Notes under the pieces: model-generated | What the model was told of the DNA's origin: nothing | Database searches by the model: none | The model's input: the letters and a program-made list of their open reading frames with translations, nothing else | In this document: positions 1-5,831 of the stretch, one piece after another | How the letters are laid out: each line of letters starts with the position of its first letter | Numbering within the stretch: position 1 is the stretch's first letter | NCBI GenBank assembly: GCA_020630045.1 | Contig: JAHDCE010000176.1 | Coordinates: forward strand, 1-7,765 | Source: Saprospiraceae bacterium | Lineage (GTDB): Bacteria > Bacteroidota > Bacteroidia > Chitinophagales > Saprospiraceae | Direction of reading: 5' to 3' | Length of the DNA stretch: 7,765 nt | Position numbers and translations under genes: made by a program

Positions 1-69
1 CCGGATTGTGATTTTAATTCGATAAGCATCTTCCTTTATAGGTGTAAATGAAAAGGTGCCCATTACTTT
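1..69 (-). pseudogene. Out-of-frame continuation of the MG2-domain gene
   Basis: Skipping one base at the stop codon (T at position 70 on the minus strand) gives an open frame of 23 codons to the window edge, starting KVMGTFSFTP. The family normally has a GMGxFxFTP-like motif followed by a Y-x-x-x-I stretch a few residues after the FxS that ends the upstream frame. The match in order and spacing is close, though about two residues short, which argues that this is the same gene broken by a small insertion or deletion. An ATG at 61-63 in this frame could allow re-initiation, but a new gene starting in mid-domain is less likely. The rest lies outside the window. Confidence 0.7.
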
Positions 70-967
70 AGCTTTCGAACTTCGCTACTGTTTCACCTCT
101 TCCGTTGAGGACGACACCGGAAACGTCGGCAGCTTTTCCGAACTCATCCAAGGCTTTGAAACCGAGTTTGTTTTCTATTCCCATCACCATGTCTCCCCCT
201 TCCGGGAAAAATTGAACATCGATATTATTTAGTACGATAGGGATGGATCGGCTGATGGACTCTGTGGTTCCTTCATGGCTAATCATGACATTGAGCAATC
301 CGTCATTGGTGACAAGTTCGTCGGGAAGTCTGAATTTGATGTCAGCGTGTCCTTCTCCATCTGTTTCTCCTTTGACGGTTTTCCATGATTGGCCACCGAG
401 TTGGATGGCCGCTTCAAAGTTTTTTCTTCTTAATGGAGAATCATCCAAGCTTCGAAGGTCGAGTTCGGCTGTGACTTGGTCATCCGGGCCGTAAGCGTCT
501 TTTTCAAAGTCCAGTTTCATGAGTAACCTAGGAAGTACGACTCCTTGGACGGTGATTTCTTTTTCAAAATGCGGGTCTTCGGAGTTTTTCATCCAATTGG
601 TAAAAACCTTGATTTTGTAGATTCCACCGGGTGCATTTTGGTTGATGTTGAAATCACCTTTAAAGACTCCATTTTGGCGAACTAATGTCAATTTTCGTTC
701 TACGCTTCCCCTAGGATTGATGAGTTCTGCATATACTACAGGACTTTGTGTGCTAGTGGTATTGTCTGCATTGGTCGGATACGCTTTAAACCAAATGTTT
801 TCACCTGGTTTGTAAAGGGTACGATCTGTATGGACATACATTTTTTCTTGGGGTAGGATGTTGTTGTACATCCTATAGGTTTCGGAAATTTTCTTCTGAG
901 CCGATTGTTGAGCCACTAGTGAAAAGGAGCAACAGATGGCAATCAGAATGAAATATAATTTTTTCAT
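68..967 (-). CDS. Secreted MG2 (macroglobulin-like) domain protein, N-terminal part, apparently frameshifted
   Basis: The 299-residue frame begins with a typical signal peptide (residues 1-19, cleavage probably between LVA and QQ), so the protein is exported. Residues 39-63 contain PQEKMYVHTDR followed by Y-x-PGE-x-IWFKAY. With the later TNWM and FFPEGGD (253-259) motifs, this identifies the Bacteroidota family of MG2-domain proteins, built from macroglobulin-like beta domains. Members of this family are, as I recall, usually 800 residues or more and often carry a TonB-receptor plug-like domain. Their substrate is generally unknown; a role in envelope or outer-membrane function is inference. 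The ATG at 967 is the natural start because it opens the signal peptide. The stop at 68-70 falls in the middle of a conserved domain, and the family sequence resumes in the +1 frame, so the annotated end is probably not the ancestral one. No clear promoter was found upstream. Confidence 0.85.
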   Translation of the reverse strand: MKKLYFILIAICCSFSLVAQQSAQKKISETYRMYNNILPQEKMYVHTDRTLYKPGENIWFKAYPTNADNTTSTQSPVVYAELINPRGSVERKLTLVRQNGVFKGDFNINQNAPGGIYKIKVFTNWMKNSEDPHFEKEITVQGVVLPRLLMKLDFEKDAYGPDDQVTAELDLRSLDDSPLRRKNFEAAIQLGGQSWKTVKGETDGEGHADIKFRLPDELVTNDGLLNVMISHEGTTESISRSIPIVLNNIDVQFFPEGGDMVMGIENKLGFKALDEFGKAADVSGVVLNGRGETVAKFES

Positions 968-1047
968 GGTTTGAATTGATTCTTTTAGAGAATTTGGAAT
1001 TTAATGTTCCGGCTTCTCTCGACGACTTCTGTATTGAGTTCGAACTG

Positions 1048-1055
1048 TAAATTTG
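1048..1055 (+). promoter_or_regulatory. Candidate Bacteroidota -7 element
   Basis: TAAATTTG matches the Bacteroidota -7 consensus TAnnTTTG exactly. It lies 132 bases before the ATG of the small membrane-protein gene. No TTG sits at the expected spacing of about 19 bases upstream (1026-1028 is CTT), so this is half a promoter at best. The sequence is AT-rich enough for a chance match. Confidence 0.35.
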
Positions 1056-1137
1056 CTTGTATGATGCATTCCTTTTAATAAATGGTTGTAACCCGGTCTA
1101 AAAAAAAGGAGACTTAGTAGAAAGAAGTAGCGTTTTC

Positions 1138-1155
1138 ATTTGCCGGAAGGCAAAT
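1138..1155 (+). promoter_or_regulatory. Perfect 7-bp hairpin with GGAA loop in the leader of the small membrane-protein gene
   Basis: ATTTGCC and GGCAAAT form a perfect 7-bp stem around a GGAA loop, a GNRA-type tetraloop that would be stable in RNA. It ends 31 bases before the ATG at 1187 and is followed by TGTGTTTTT. It could be a leader attenuator or weak intrinsic terminator on the plus strand, or a protein-binding site. In the opposite direction no T-run follows. The structure is visible; the function is inference. Confidence 0.4.
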
Positions 1156-1186
1156 TGTGTTTTTGAATCACCAAAAAAATACGGAT

Positions 1187-1549
1187 ATGGCCAGAAGAAA
1201 AAGAAGAATGACAGGTTTCGCTCGATTTGTAATATTCTTATTGCTTGTCATTCCCATTTGTTATGTGGGTGCTTCGTATATGAATGGCGAAGACGGTATC
1301 CAGAAAATCAAGGATAAGTTTAATAAAGAAAAAACTGTCGCCCCGAGTTCGGATTCGAACTCCGGAAATGTAAAAGTGATTTCTAGTGGAGGTAGTAGCA
1401 GTTCGACCTATGGCGGAGGTACATCTTCTAGTTCGTCTTCGTCTTCTGTTTCCGAATCCGAACTAGAATTGAAACGGGAGTTGGAAAGTTTGAAAAAAGA
1501 GGTGGAGGAATTGAAACGTTGGAAGGCAGAGATTGAGGCATCTCAATAG
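1187..1549 (+). CDS. Hypothetical single-pass membrane protein with Ser-rich linker and C-terminal coiled coil
   Basis: I do not recognise this 120-residue protein. It has a basic N-terminus (MARRKRRM), one hydrophobic segment (about residues 11-31), a charged stretch (33-50), a Ser/Gly-rich low-complexity linker (54-91, including eight serines in a row at 80-87) and a charged C-terminal helix. The helix shows a heptad pattern L95, L99, L102, V106, L109, (K113), I116, which predicts a short coiled coil. The positive-inside rule puts the N-terminus in the cytoplasm and the coiled coil in the periplasm. I chose the ATG at 1187, preceded by an A-rich stretch typical of Bacteroidota, over the in-frame GTG at 1157, whose extra ten residues would sit directly against the leader hairpin. 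The gene converges on the epimerase gene. Its architecture suggests oligomerisation or an envelope-tethering role, but that is inference only. Confidence 0.75.
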   Translation: MARRKRRMTGFARFVIFLLLVIPICYVGASYMNGEDGIQKIKDKFNKEKTVAPSSDSNSGNVKVISSGGSSSSTYGGGTSSSSSSSSVSESELELKRELESLKKEVEELKRWKAEIEASQ

Positions 1550-1570
1550 CAGTTCTAAATTTTTCTTTCT
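1532..1570 (+). terminator. Weak candidate terminator over the convergent gene ends
   Basis: ATTGAG-GCAT-CTCAAT (1532-1547) is a perfect 6-bp stem with a 4-base loop overlapping the stop codon of the small membrane-protein gene. A pyrimidine tract TTTTTCTTTCT follows at 1560-1570. The 12-base gap between stem and tract and the AT-rich stem make it a poor classical terminator. It is the only hairpin I found at the junction. Confidence 0.25.
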
Positions 1571-2466
1571 AGGAGGTCTTTGAGTGCAGGTATGAGTTCC
1601 GGAAACTTGAAAGTGAATCCTGAACCGATGATTTTGGAAGCATCTACTTTTGTTCCGGTGAGGACGATATCCGCCATTTCTCCCATAATCGTGCGTATAA
1701 CGAAAGTCGGGACCGGTGCATATATGAAAGATTTGCCTTTGGCTTTTCCAATAGATTTTATCAATTGTTTGTTGGTCGCCGGATGGGGTGCGACGGCGTT
1801 GAATATTCCCGAAAGGGAATCTGTTCGGATAGCGTGAAGGAACATTCCGCAAAGGTCATCCATGTGAATCCATGAATACCATTGGTCACCTTTGCCGAAC
1901 CAATTGCCCATACCGCCTTTGAAGGAGAGCATCATTTTTTCAAGTGCGCCTCCTTGTGAGGAAAGTACGATGCCGATTCTAAACACTACTGTCCTAACGC
2001 CTGTATTTTGAACTTCCTGAATAGCGTCTTCCCATTTGATGGTACACTCTGACAAAAAGCCTTTTCCGGCAGGTATGGATTCTTGGCAGATTTGATCTCC
2101 TTTTTCACCATAGATTCCGATTGCGGAAGCCGAAATGTATGAGTCGATTTGAAGATCTCCGGATTCGATTTTTTGTCGAATCAATTGGTTGCCTTTCACT
2201 CGACTTTCAATGAGAATGTTTTTTCTTTTTTGTGTCCACCTTCCCTCGGCGACGTTTCCTCCCGCTAAATTGATAAGAATGCTGTTCGGAGGAATGGAGG
2301 CGGTATCCATTTCTCCTTTTGTCGGATTCCAGTAAATACATTTGGTATCGGTTTTTCGGTTAGTATCGCGGCTCAACCAAGAGACGGTGTAACCTTCTTG
2401 TTTGAGGATTCGGGTGAGCCTTTGCCCGACCAGCCCTGTACCGCCCGCAATGATTATATTTTTCAT
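1555..2466 (-). CDS. TIGR01777/YfcH-like NAD(P)-dependent epimerase (SDR superfamily)
   Basis: This 303-residue protein belongs to the extended short-chain dehydrogenase/reductase superfamily, TIGR01777 (YfcH/SDR39U1) branch. The N-terminal Rossmann nucleotide-binding motif GGTGLVG is at residues 8-14. LAGG (67-70) and SASAIGIYG (112-120) follow the family pattern, as do the RIGIVLS strand (163-169) and the W-I-H-x-DD segment (199-204) with NAVAP (223-227). The C-terminal part (about 250-298) corresponds to DUF1731. The length fits the family average of about 300. It should be a soluble cytoplasmic oxidoreductase or epimerase; the physiological substrate of the family is not established. I start at ATG 2466, which places the Rossmann strand at residues 3-7. 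The alternative TTG at 2490 would add eight non-conserved residues. It is probably transcribed alone from a divergent region shared with the ABC-transporter genes. Confidence 0.93.
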   Translation of the reverse strand: MKNIIIAGGTGLVGQRLTRILKQEGYTVSWLSRDTNRKTDTKCIYWNPTKGEMDTASIPPNSILINLAGGNVAEGRWTQKRKNILIESRVKGNQLIRQKIESGDLQIDSYISASAIGIYGEKGDQICQESIPAGKGFLSECTIKWEDAIQEVQNTGVRTVVFRIGIVLSSQGGALEKMMLSFKGGMGNWFGKGDQWYSWIHMDDLCGMFLHAIRTDSLSGIFNAVAPHPATNKQLIKSIGKAKGKSFIYAPVPTFVIRTIMGEMADIVLTGTKVDASKIIGSGFTFKFPELIPALKDLLERKI

Positions 2467-2547
2467 AAAAGCCAATTGGTTTTTAACCAAACAAAGGGAA
2501 ATGGTGAATGTTCAGCCTTTTATGGATGTGGTTTTGAGTATAAGTAA

Positions 2548-2577
2548 CTAAATTAGTGTTTTCAAATTCGACGTCAA
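2548..2577 (-). promoter_or_regulatory. Candidate Bacteroidota promoter for the epimerase gene
   Basis: On the minus strand TTG (2577-2575) is separated by exactly 19 bases from TAATTTAG (2555-2548). This matches the Bacteroidota arrangement TTG-N19-TAnnTTTG with one mismatch in the -7 element. It would give a leader of about 75 bases before ATG 2466. Confidence 0.42.
2549..2556 (+). promoter_or_regulatory. Candidate -7 element for the ABC-transporter genes
   Basis: TAAATTAG on the plus strand has one mismatch to TAnnTTTG and lies 47 bases before the ATG of the binding-protein gene. No TTG occurs at a 19-base spacing; the nearest, at 2534-2536, is only 12 bases away. It overlaps the minus-strand element almost completely, because CTAAATTAG is nearly palindromic. 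Weak support. Confidence 0.25.
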
Positions 2578-2603
2578 TACCAAATTAGAATAATTTACTA
2601 GCC

Positions 2604-4382
2604 ATGAAAATCTTATCTCGCCTTATTCCTTTCGTTTTCTTAGTTGCAATTTTAGCCTTTTTTTCGAACTGTAACGGAGATGCAACTTCCGGACCGACGG
2701 AGATTAGTCCTGAAAAAGTATCGGTTCATTTGCTTGATGACATCAATGGTGTGAACTTTCAAACTTCCCGTGGAGCGGGTTCTACTATCGTCTCTTTCAA
2801 TACGCATCAGTCGATGTATCAGATGGATCCCAAAACGTATGAAATGATTCCGGTTCTGGCAAAGGAAAAGGGAACGGTAAGGGTCGAAAACGATACGATG
2901 AAAATCGACTTTGAGATCCGCCCGGAAGCTTCATGGGACAATGGTGATCCGATAACTGGTCATGATTTGGTGTTTACCGCCAAGTTGATATTGGCTCCCA
3001 AAACCAATAACAAACGTTTTCGTTTGGCGGTGGATTACATCGATGATATCCTTGTCGATGAAGCGAATCCAAAGAAATTCACAGTGGTGTGTAATCGCAA
3101 ATATTTCTTAGCAGAAACTTCCTTGGCCAATAATTTGTCCTTCTTTCCGTCCTACGTTTATGACCCGGAGGGGATTTTGAAAAAATATTCCTTTAAACAA
3201 CTTGCCGATCCCGAGCAATCGAAAAAGTTGAATGAAGATGAAGAATTGATACGTTTCGCGGAAGCGTTCAATTCTGACAAGTTCAGGTCGGAGGTGTGTG
3301 TGGGTTCAGGGCCATATGCTTTTGATCGATGGGAAAAAGGACAAAAAGTGGTTTTGAAGAAGAAGGAGAATTGGTGGGGACAAAAGGTCGATGCCAAGTT
3401 GCGTGAGAATCCTTGGTTTCAAGCTTCCCCAAAAGAAATCGTCTTTACTGTCGTAAATGATGAAACGGCTGCTGTCAATGCTTTACGTGGGGGTGATTTG
3501 GATGCGATGCAGGCGGTTCCTCCTAGGGATTTCGTGACCAAATTGGGGCAAGATGACTTGTTCAAAGAAAAGAATTATATGTTTACTCCACCGATATTTT
3601 TCTATGACTTTATCGCTATCAATCTAAAGGATGAGCGCTTTAGTGATGTGAGGGTCAGAAAGGCATTCGCGCATTTGATGGATGTGGAGAAGTTGATTGA
3701 ATCCGAGTTGGAGGGCTTGGGGCAACGAGTGAATTCTTTCGCTCACCCGACAGCTAAGGCGTTGCAAAATGATGAGTTGACGGTATATGAATACAATTTG
3801 GACAAAGCCAAGGCCTTATTGGCGGAAGCCGGATGGGGAGATGATGACAAGGACGGTGTATTGAATAAAGATATTCGTGGTAAGGAAGCCGAAATGAAAT
3901 TGACGATTATGGCTAACCAAGGAAACTCAAGGAGGGAAACTACTTGTTTGTTGTTCAAGCAAGCTGCTGAAAAAGTAGGGGTGGAGGTTGAAGTGAAATT
4001 AATCAATTTTAATGATTTGATGGATGCGGCGAGAACACAGGATTTTGATTTGTTGATTACTGGTGTCGTCGCTTCACCTTCGGAGACCGATCCAATTCAG
4101 AGTTGGCACAGTTCGTCTATTGGCAAATCCGGCAACTATTCCGGCTATATATCCGAGGAGGCGGATGCGTTGATTGATGAAATCCGTTCTACGTGGGAGT
4201 TTGACGATCGTATTCCTTTGTATCGAAAATTGCAGCAACGTATCAATGATGACATGCCGGTCGTATTTTTGGTGACCAAGGACAATACGGTTTGTGTTAG
4301 TAAAAAATACTTCAATGCTTATGGTACGGGACTTCGATCCGCTGTACATCCCTCAGGTTTTAAATCCATGTCCGCCCAGTAG
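2604..4382 (+). CDS. Peptide-type ABC transporter solute-binding lipoprotein (SBP_bac_5 family)
   Basis: This 592-residue protein is an extracytoplasmic solute-binding protein of family 5 (OppA/DppA/YejA type), which captures peptides or similar ligands and delivers them to OppB/C-type permeases. Residues 1-22 form a lipoprotein signal ending FFSN with the acylated Cys at 23; the lipobox is loose, as in many Bacteroidota. Family signatures include EIRPEASWDNGDPITGHDLVF (about 100-120), GSGPY (234-238), VRVRKAFAHLMD (349-360) and an acidic DDDKDGVLNKD loop (413-423) after AGWG, resembling the D-x-D-x-D-G loop often seen at this position. It is at the long end for the family, close to YejA length. 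Apart from the lipid-attached Cys it has cysteines at 163, 232, 448 and 564. It is the first gene of the series, with 30 bases to the permease gene. The ligand cannot be read from the sequence. Confidence 0.95.
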   Translation: MKILSRLIPFVFLVAILAFFSNCNGDATSGPTEISPEKVSVHLLDDINGVNFQTSRGAGSTIVSFNTHQSMYQMDPKTYEMIPVLAKEKGTVRVENDTMKIDFEIRPEASWDNGDPITGHDLVFTAKLILAPKTNNKRFRLAVDYIDDILVDEANPKKFTVVCNRKYFLAETSLANNLSFFPSYVYDPEGILKKYSFKQLADPEQSKKLNEDEELIRFAEAFNSDKFRSEVCVGSGPYAFDRWEKGQKVVLKKKENWWGQKVDAKLRENPWFQASPKEIVFTVVNDETAAVNALRGGDLDAMQAVPPRDFVTKLGQDDLFKEKNYMFTPPIFFYDFIAINLKDERFSDVRVRKAFAHLMDVEKLIESELEGLGQRVNSFAHPTAKALQNDELTVYEYNLDKAKALLAEAGWGDDDKDGVLNKDIRGKEAEMKLTIMANQGNSRRETTCLLFKQAAEKVGVEVEVKLINFNDLMDAARTQDFDLLITGVVASPSETDPIQSWHSSSIGKSGNYSGYISEEADALIDEIRSTWEFDDRIPLYRKLQQRINDDMPVVFLVTKDNTVCVSKKYFNAYGTGLRSAVHPSGFKSMSAQ

Positions 4383-4397
4383 ATGTAGTAACCATTT

Positions 4398-4409
4398 TTC
4401 AAATTTGAA
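4398..4409. repeat. 12-bp perfect palindrome before the first permease gene
   Basis: TTCAAATTTGAA is a perfect inverted repeat in the 30-base gap between the binding-protein stop and the permease ATG at 4413. It could be an operator or a leader structure covering the start region, or a chance AT-rich palindrome. No Shine-Dalgarno sequence is present in the gap. Confidence 0.35.
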
Positions 4410-4412
4410 TGT

Positions 4413-5831
4413 ATGTTAGCCTATATCATTAGGCGGATTTGGTTGTTTTTTCCGACCTTAATTGTCATTTCATTGGCGATTTTTTGGTTGTATGTCAATG
4501 CCCCATATGATCCTGCCGAGGATGAACTCAAGCAAGAAGAGGGGGAGGTCACATTTATGGATCGTGTGGGTTATGAACGTGAATATGATAGAATAAGAAG
4601 GAAATTCGATTTGGATATTCCTTCTTTTTATATTTCATTGAATTCCCTTTCGGAAACGGATACTTTATATAAAATCAGAGGTAAAAAATACCGGCAGACT
4701 TTGTCGAGATTGTCTTATCGGTGTGGCGATTGGACTAGGGTAGCGGAATACAAATCAAACTTGGAAGCCTTAGAGGGAGACCTTTACCGGATGTCGGTAG
4801 ATAGTTTGACACGAAAGCCGCTGGCGTTATTGAAAGACCATGTCCGGGATTTGAAAAAATACCATGATTATGAAAATCTATCCGCTGTCATCGGAAAGAT
4901 AGAGGAACGGGTCACCCTTGACTCAGCTGTTATGGGGTTGACACCCCGTCATGAATCTTTGTCGACCTCTTTCGAGAACATGCGTTCTACCGGTGCTTGG
5001 TGGAACAATTATATTCCCAAGTTGACTTGGAATGGAAGAAATAACCGTTACCACAATTGGATGGGCGGGTTCATCTTTTTCGATTTTGGCGATTCTTATC
5101 GGGGCGGTACGGTAAATTCTTATTTCAAAGGGAAGTTTCAACCGACACTGACCCTGAGTTTGATTTCTTTGGTCATCACTTTTGTTTTGTCTATTTTCTT
5201 AGGAGTAATTTCTGCCATGTACAAGGGGCGATGGCCGGATTATATGATTTCGGGTATTTTATTCGTGCTGTATTCCTTGCCTAGTTTTTGGGTGGCGATT
5301 GTACTGGTGTTTTATTTTGCGAATCCGAATTATTTGCACTGGTTTCCGACTTATGGCCTAGGAGATGATTATAATCTTTCTTGGTGGCAAGCACCGTTCT
5401 TAAATTGGAACCATTATATTCTTCCTCTGATTTGTTGGACTTATGGTGGCTTGGCGATACTGACTCGTCAGGTACGTCGAAGCATGGTGCAAACTCTGAA
5501 TCAAGACTTTATCCGTACCGCTAAGGCCAAGGGACTTTCCGTTTGGAGAGTAGCGTTCAAACACGCCCTTCGAAATTCCTTGATCCCCATCATTACTATT
5601 TTCGGGAGTGCTTTACCATTGTTAATTGCCGGCTCCATTGTGCTAGAAGAAATATTTACTATCGGTGGTATGGGGCAATTGCTTTATAGGTCGGTTGCCG
5701 GTAATCCGGATTTCCCGGTGGTGTTCACCATTATCATGTTAATGGCCTTTGTGACGATGTTGAGTTACCTGATTGTGGACTTACTATATGTTTGGGCTGA
5801 CCCAAGGGTGAAATTGACAAAAAAACAATGA
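4413..5831 (+). CDS. OppB/YejB-like ABC permease with a large periplasmic insertion
   Basis: Inner-membrane permease subunit of a peptide-type importer, 472 residues against roughly 300-365 for OppB, DppB and YejB. TM1 spans about residues 9-28. The usual post-TM1 element (RRKFDLDIPSFY) is followed by an extra segment, roughly residues 70-205, rich in charged amphipathic helices. The family then resumes with WMGGFIFFDFGDSYRGG (216-232), resembling the FDFGDS of YejB, and TM2 from about 246. The cytoplasmic EAA loop that docks the ATPase is at 369-392 (TAKAKGLS...LIP), and the C-terminus ends with the typical ADPRVK. The other TMs look complete. The insertion lies on the periplasmic side, where it could contact the binding protein. 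The last codons overlap the next gene by 4 bases (ATGA), indicating translational coupling. The family call is secure; YejB rather than OppB is a judgement from remembered motifs. Confidence 0.93.
   Translation: MLAYIIRRIWLFFPTLIVISLAIFWLYVNAPYDPAEDELKQEEGEVTFMDRVGYEREYDRIRRKFDLDIPSFYISLNSLSETDTLYKIRGKKYRQTLSRLSYRCGDWTRVAEYKSNLEALEGDLYRMSVDSLTRKPLALLKDHVRDLKKYHDYENLSAVIGKIEERVTLDSAVMGLTPRHESLSTSFENMRSTGAWWNNYIPKLTWNGRNNRYHNWMGGFIFFDFGDSYRGGTVNSYFKGKFQPTLTLSLISLVITFVLSIFLGVISAMYKGRWPDYMISGILFVLYSLPSFWVAIVLVFYFANPNYLHWFPTYGLGDDYNLSWWQAPFLNWNHYILPLICWTYGGLAILTRQVRRSMVQTLNQDFIRTAKAKGLSVWRVAFKHALRNSLIPIITIFGSALPLLIAGSIVLEEIFTIGGMGQLLYRSVAGNPDFPVVFTIIMLMAFVTMLSYLIVDLLYVWADPRVKLTKKQ

Noticed and set aside
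243..494. 83-residue plus-strand open frame inside the MG2-domain gene
   Set aside because: Ser/Pro-rich shadow frame antisense to conserved MG2 sequence.
1424..1447. Possible microsatellite or phase-variation tract
   Set aside because: The repeat unit is irregular (TCT, AGT and TCG codons mixed) and in whole codons, so slippage would not shift the frame and the tract is too short and imperfect to be a convincing hypermutable repeat.
1580..1837. 85-residue plus-strand open frame inside the epimerase gene
   Set aside because: It lies fully antisense to a conserved family domain and has no recognisable motif or start signal.
1463..1852. 129-residue minus-strand open frame across the convergent junction
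   Set aside because: It overlaps the recognisable epimerase and the small membrane-protein gene in another frame and has a low-complexity Arg/His/Cys-rich composition typical of a shadow frame.
2476..2490. TTGGTT-TTT-AACCAA hairpin before the epimerase start
   Set aside because: Six AT-rich base pairs with a three-base loop; stability would be low and no associated signal is visible.
3158..4349. Three minus-strand open frames of 79-91 codons within the binding-protein gene
   Set aside because: Antisense to a well-supported SBP_bac_5 gene with no family features of their own.
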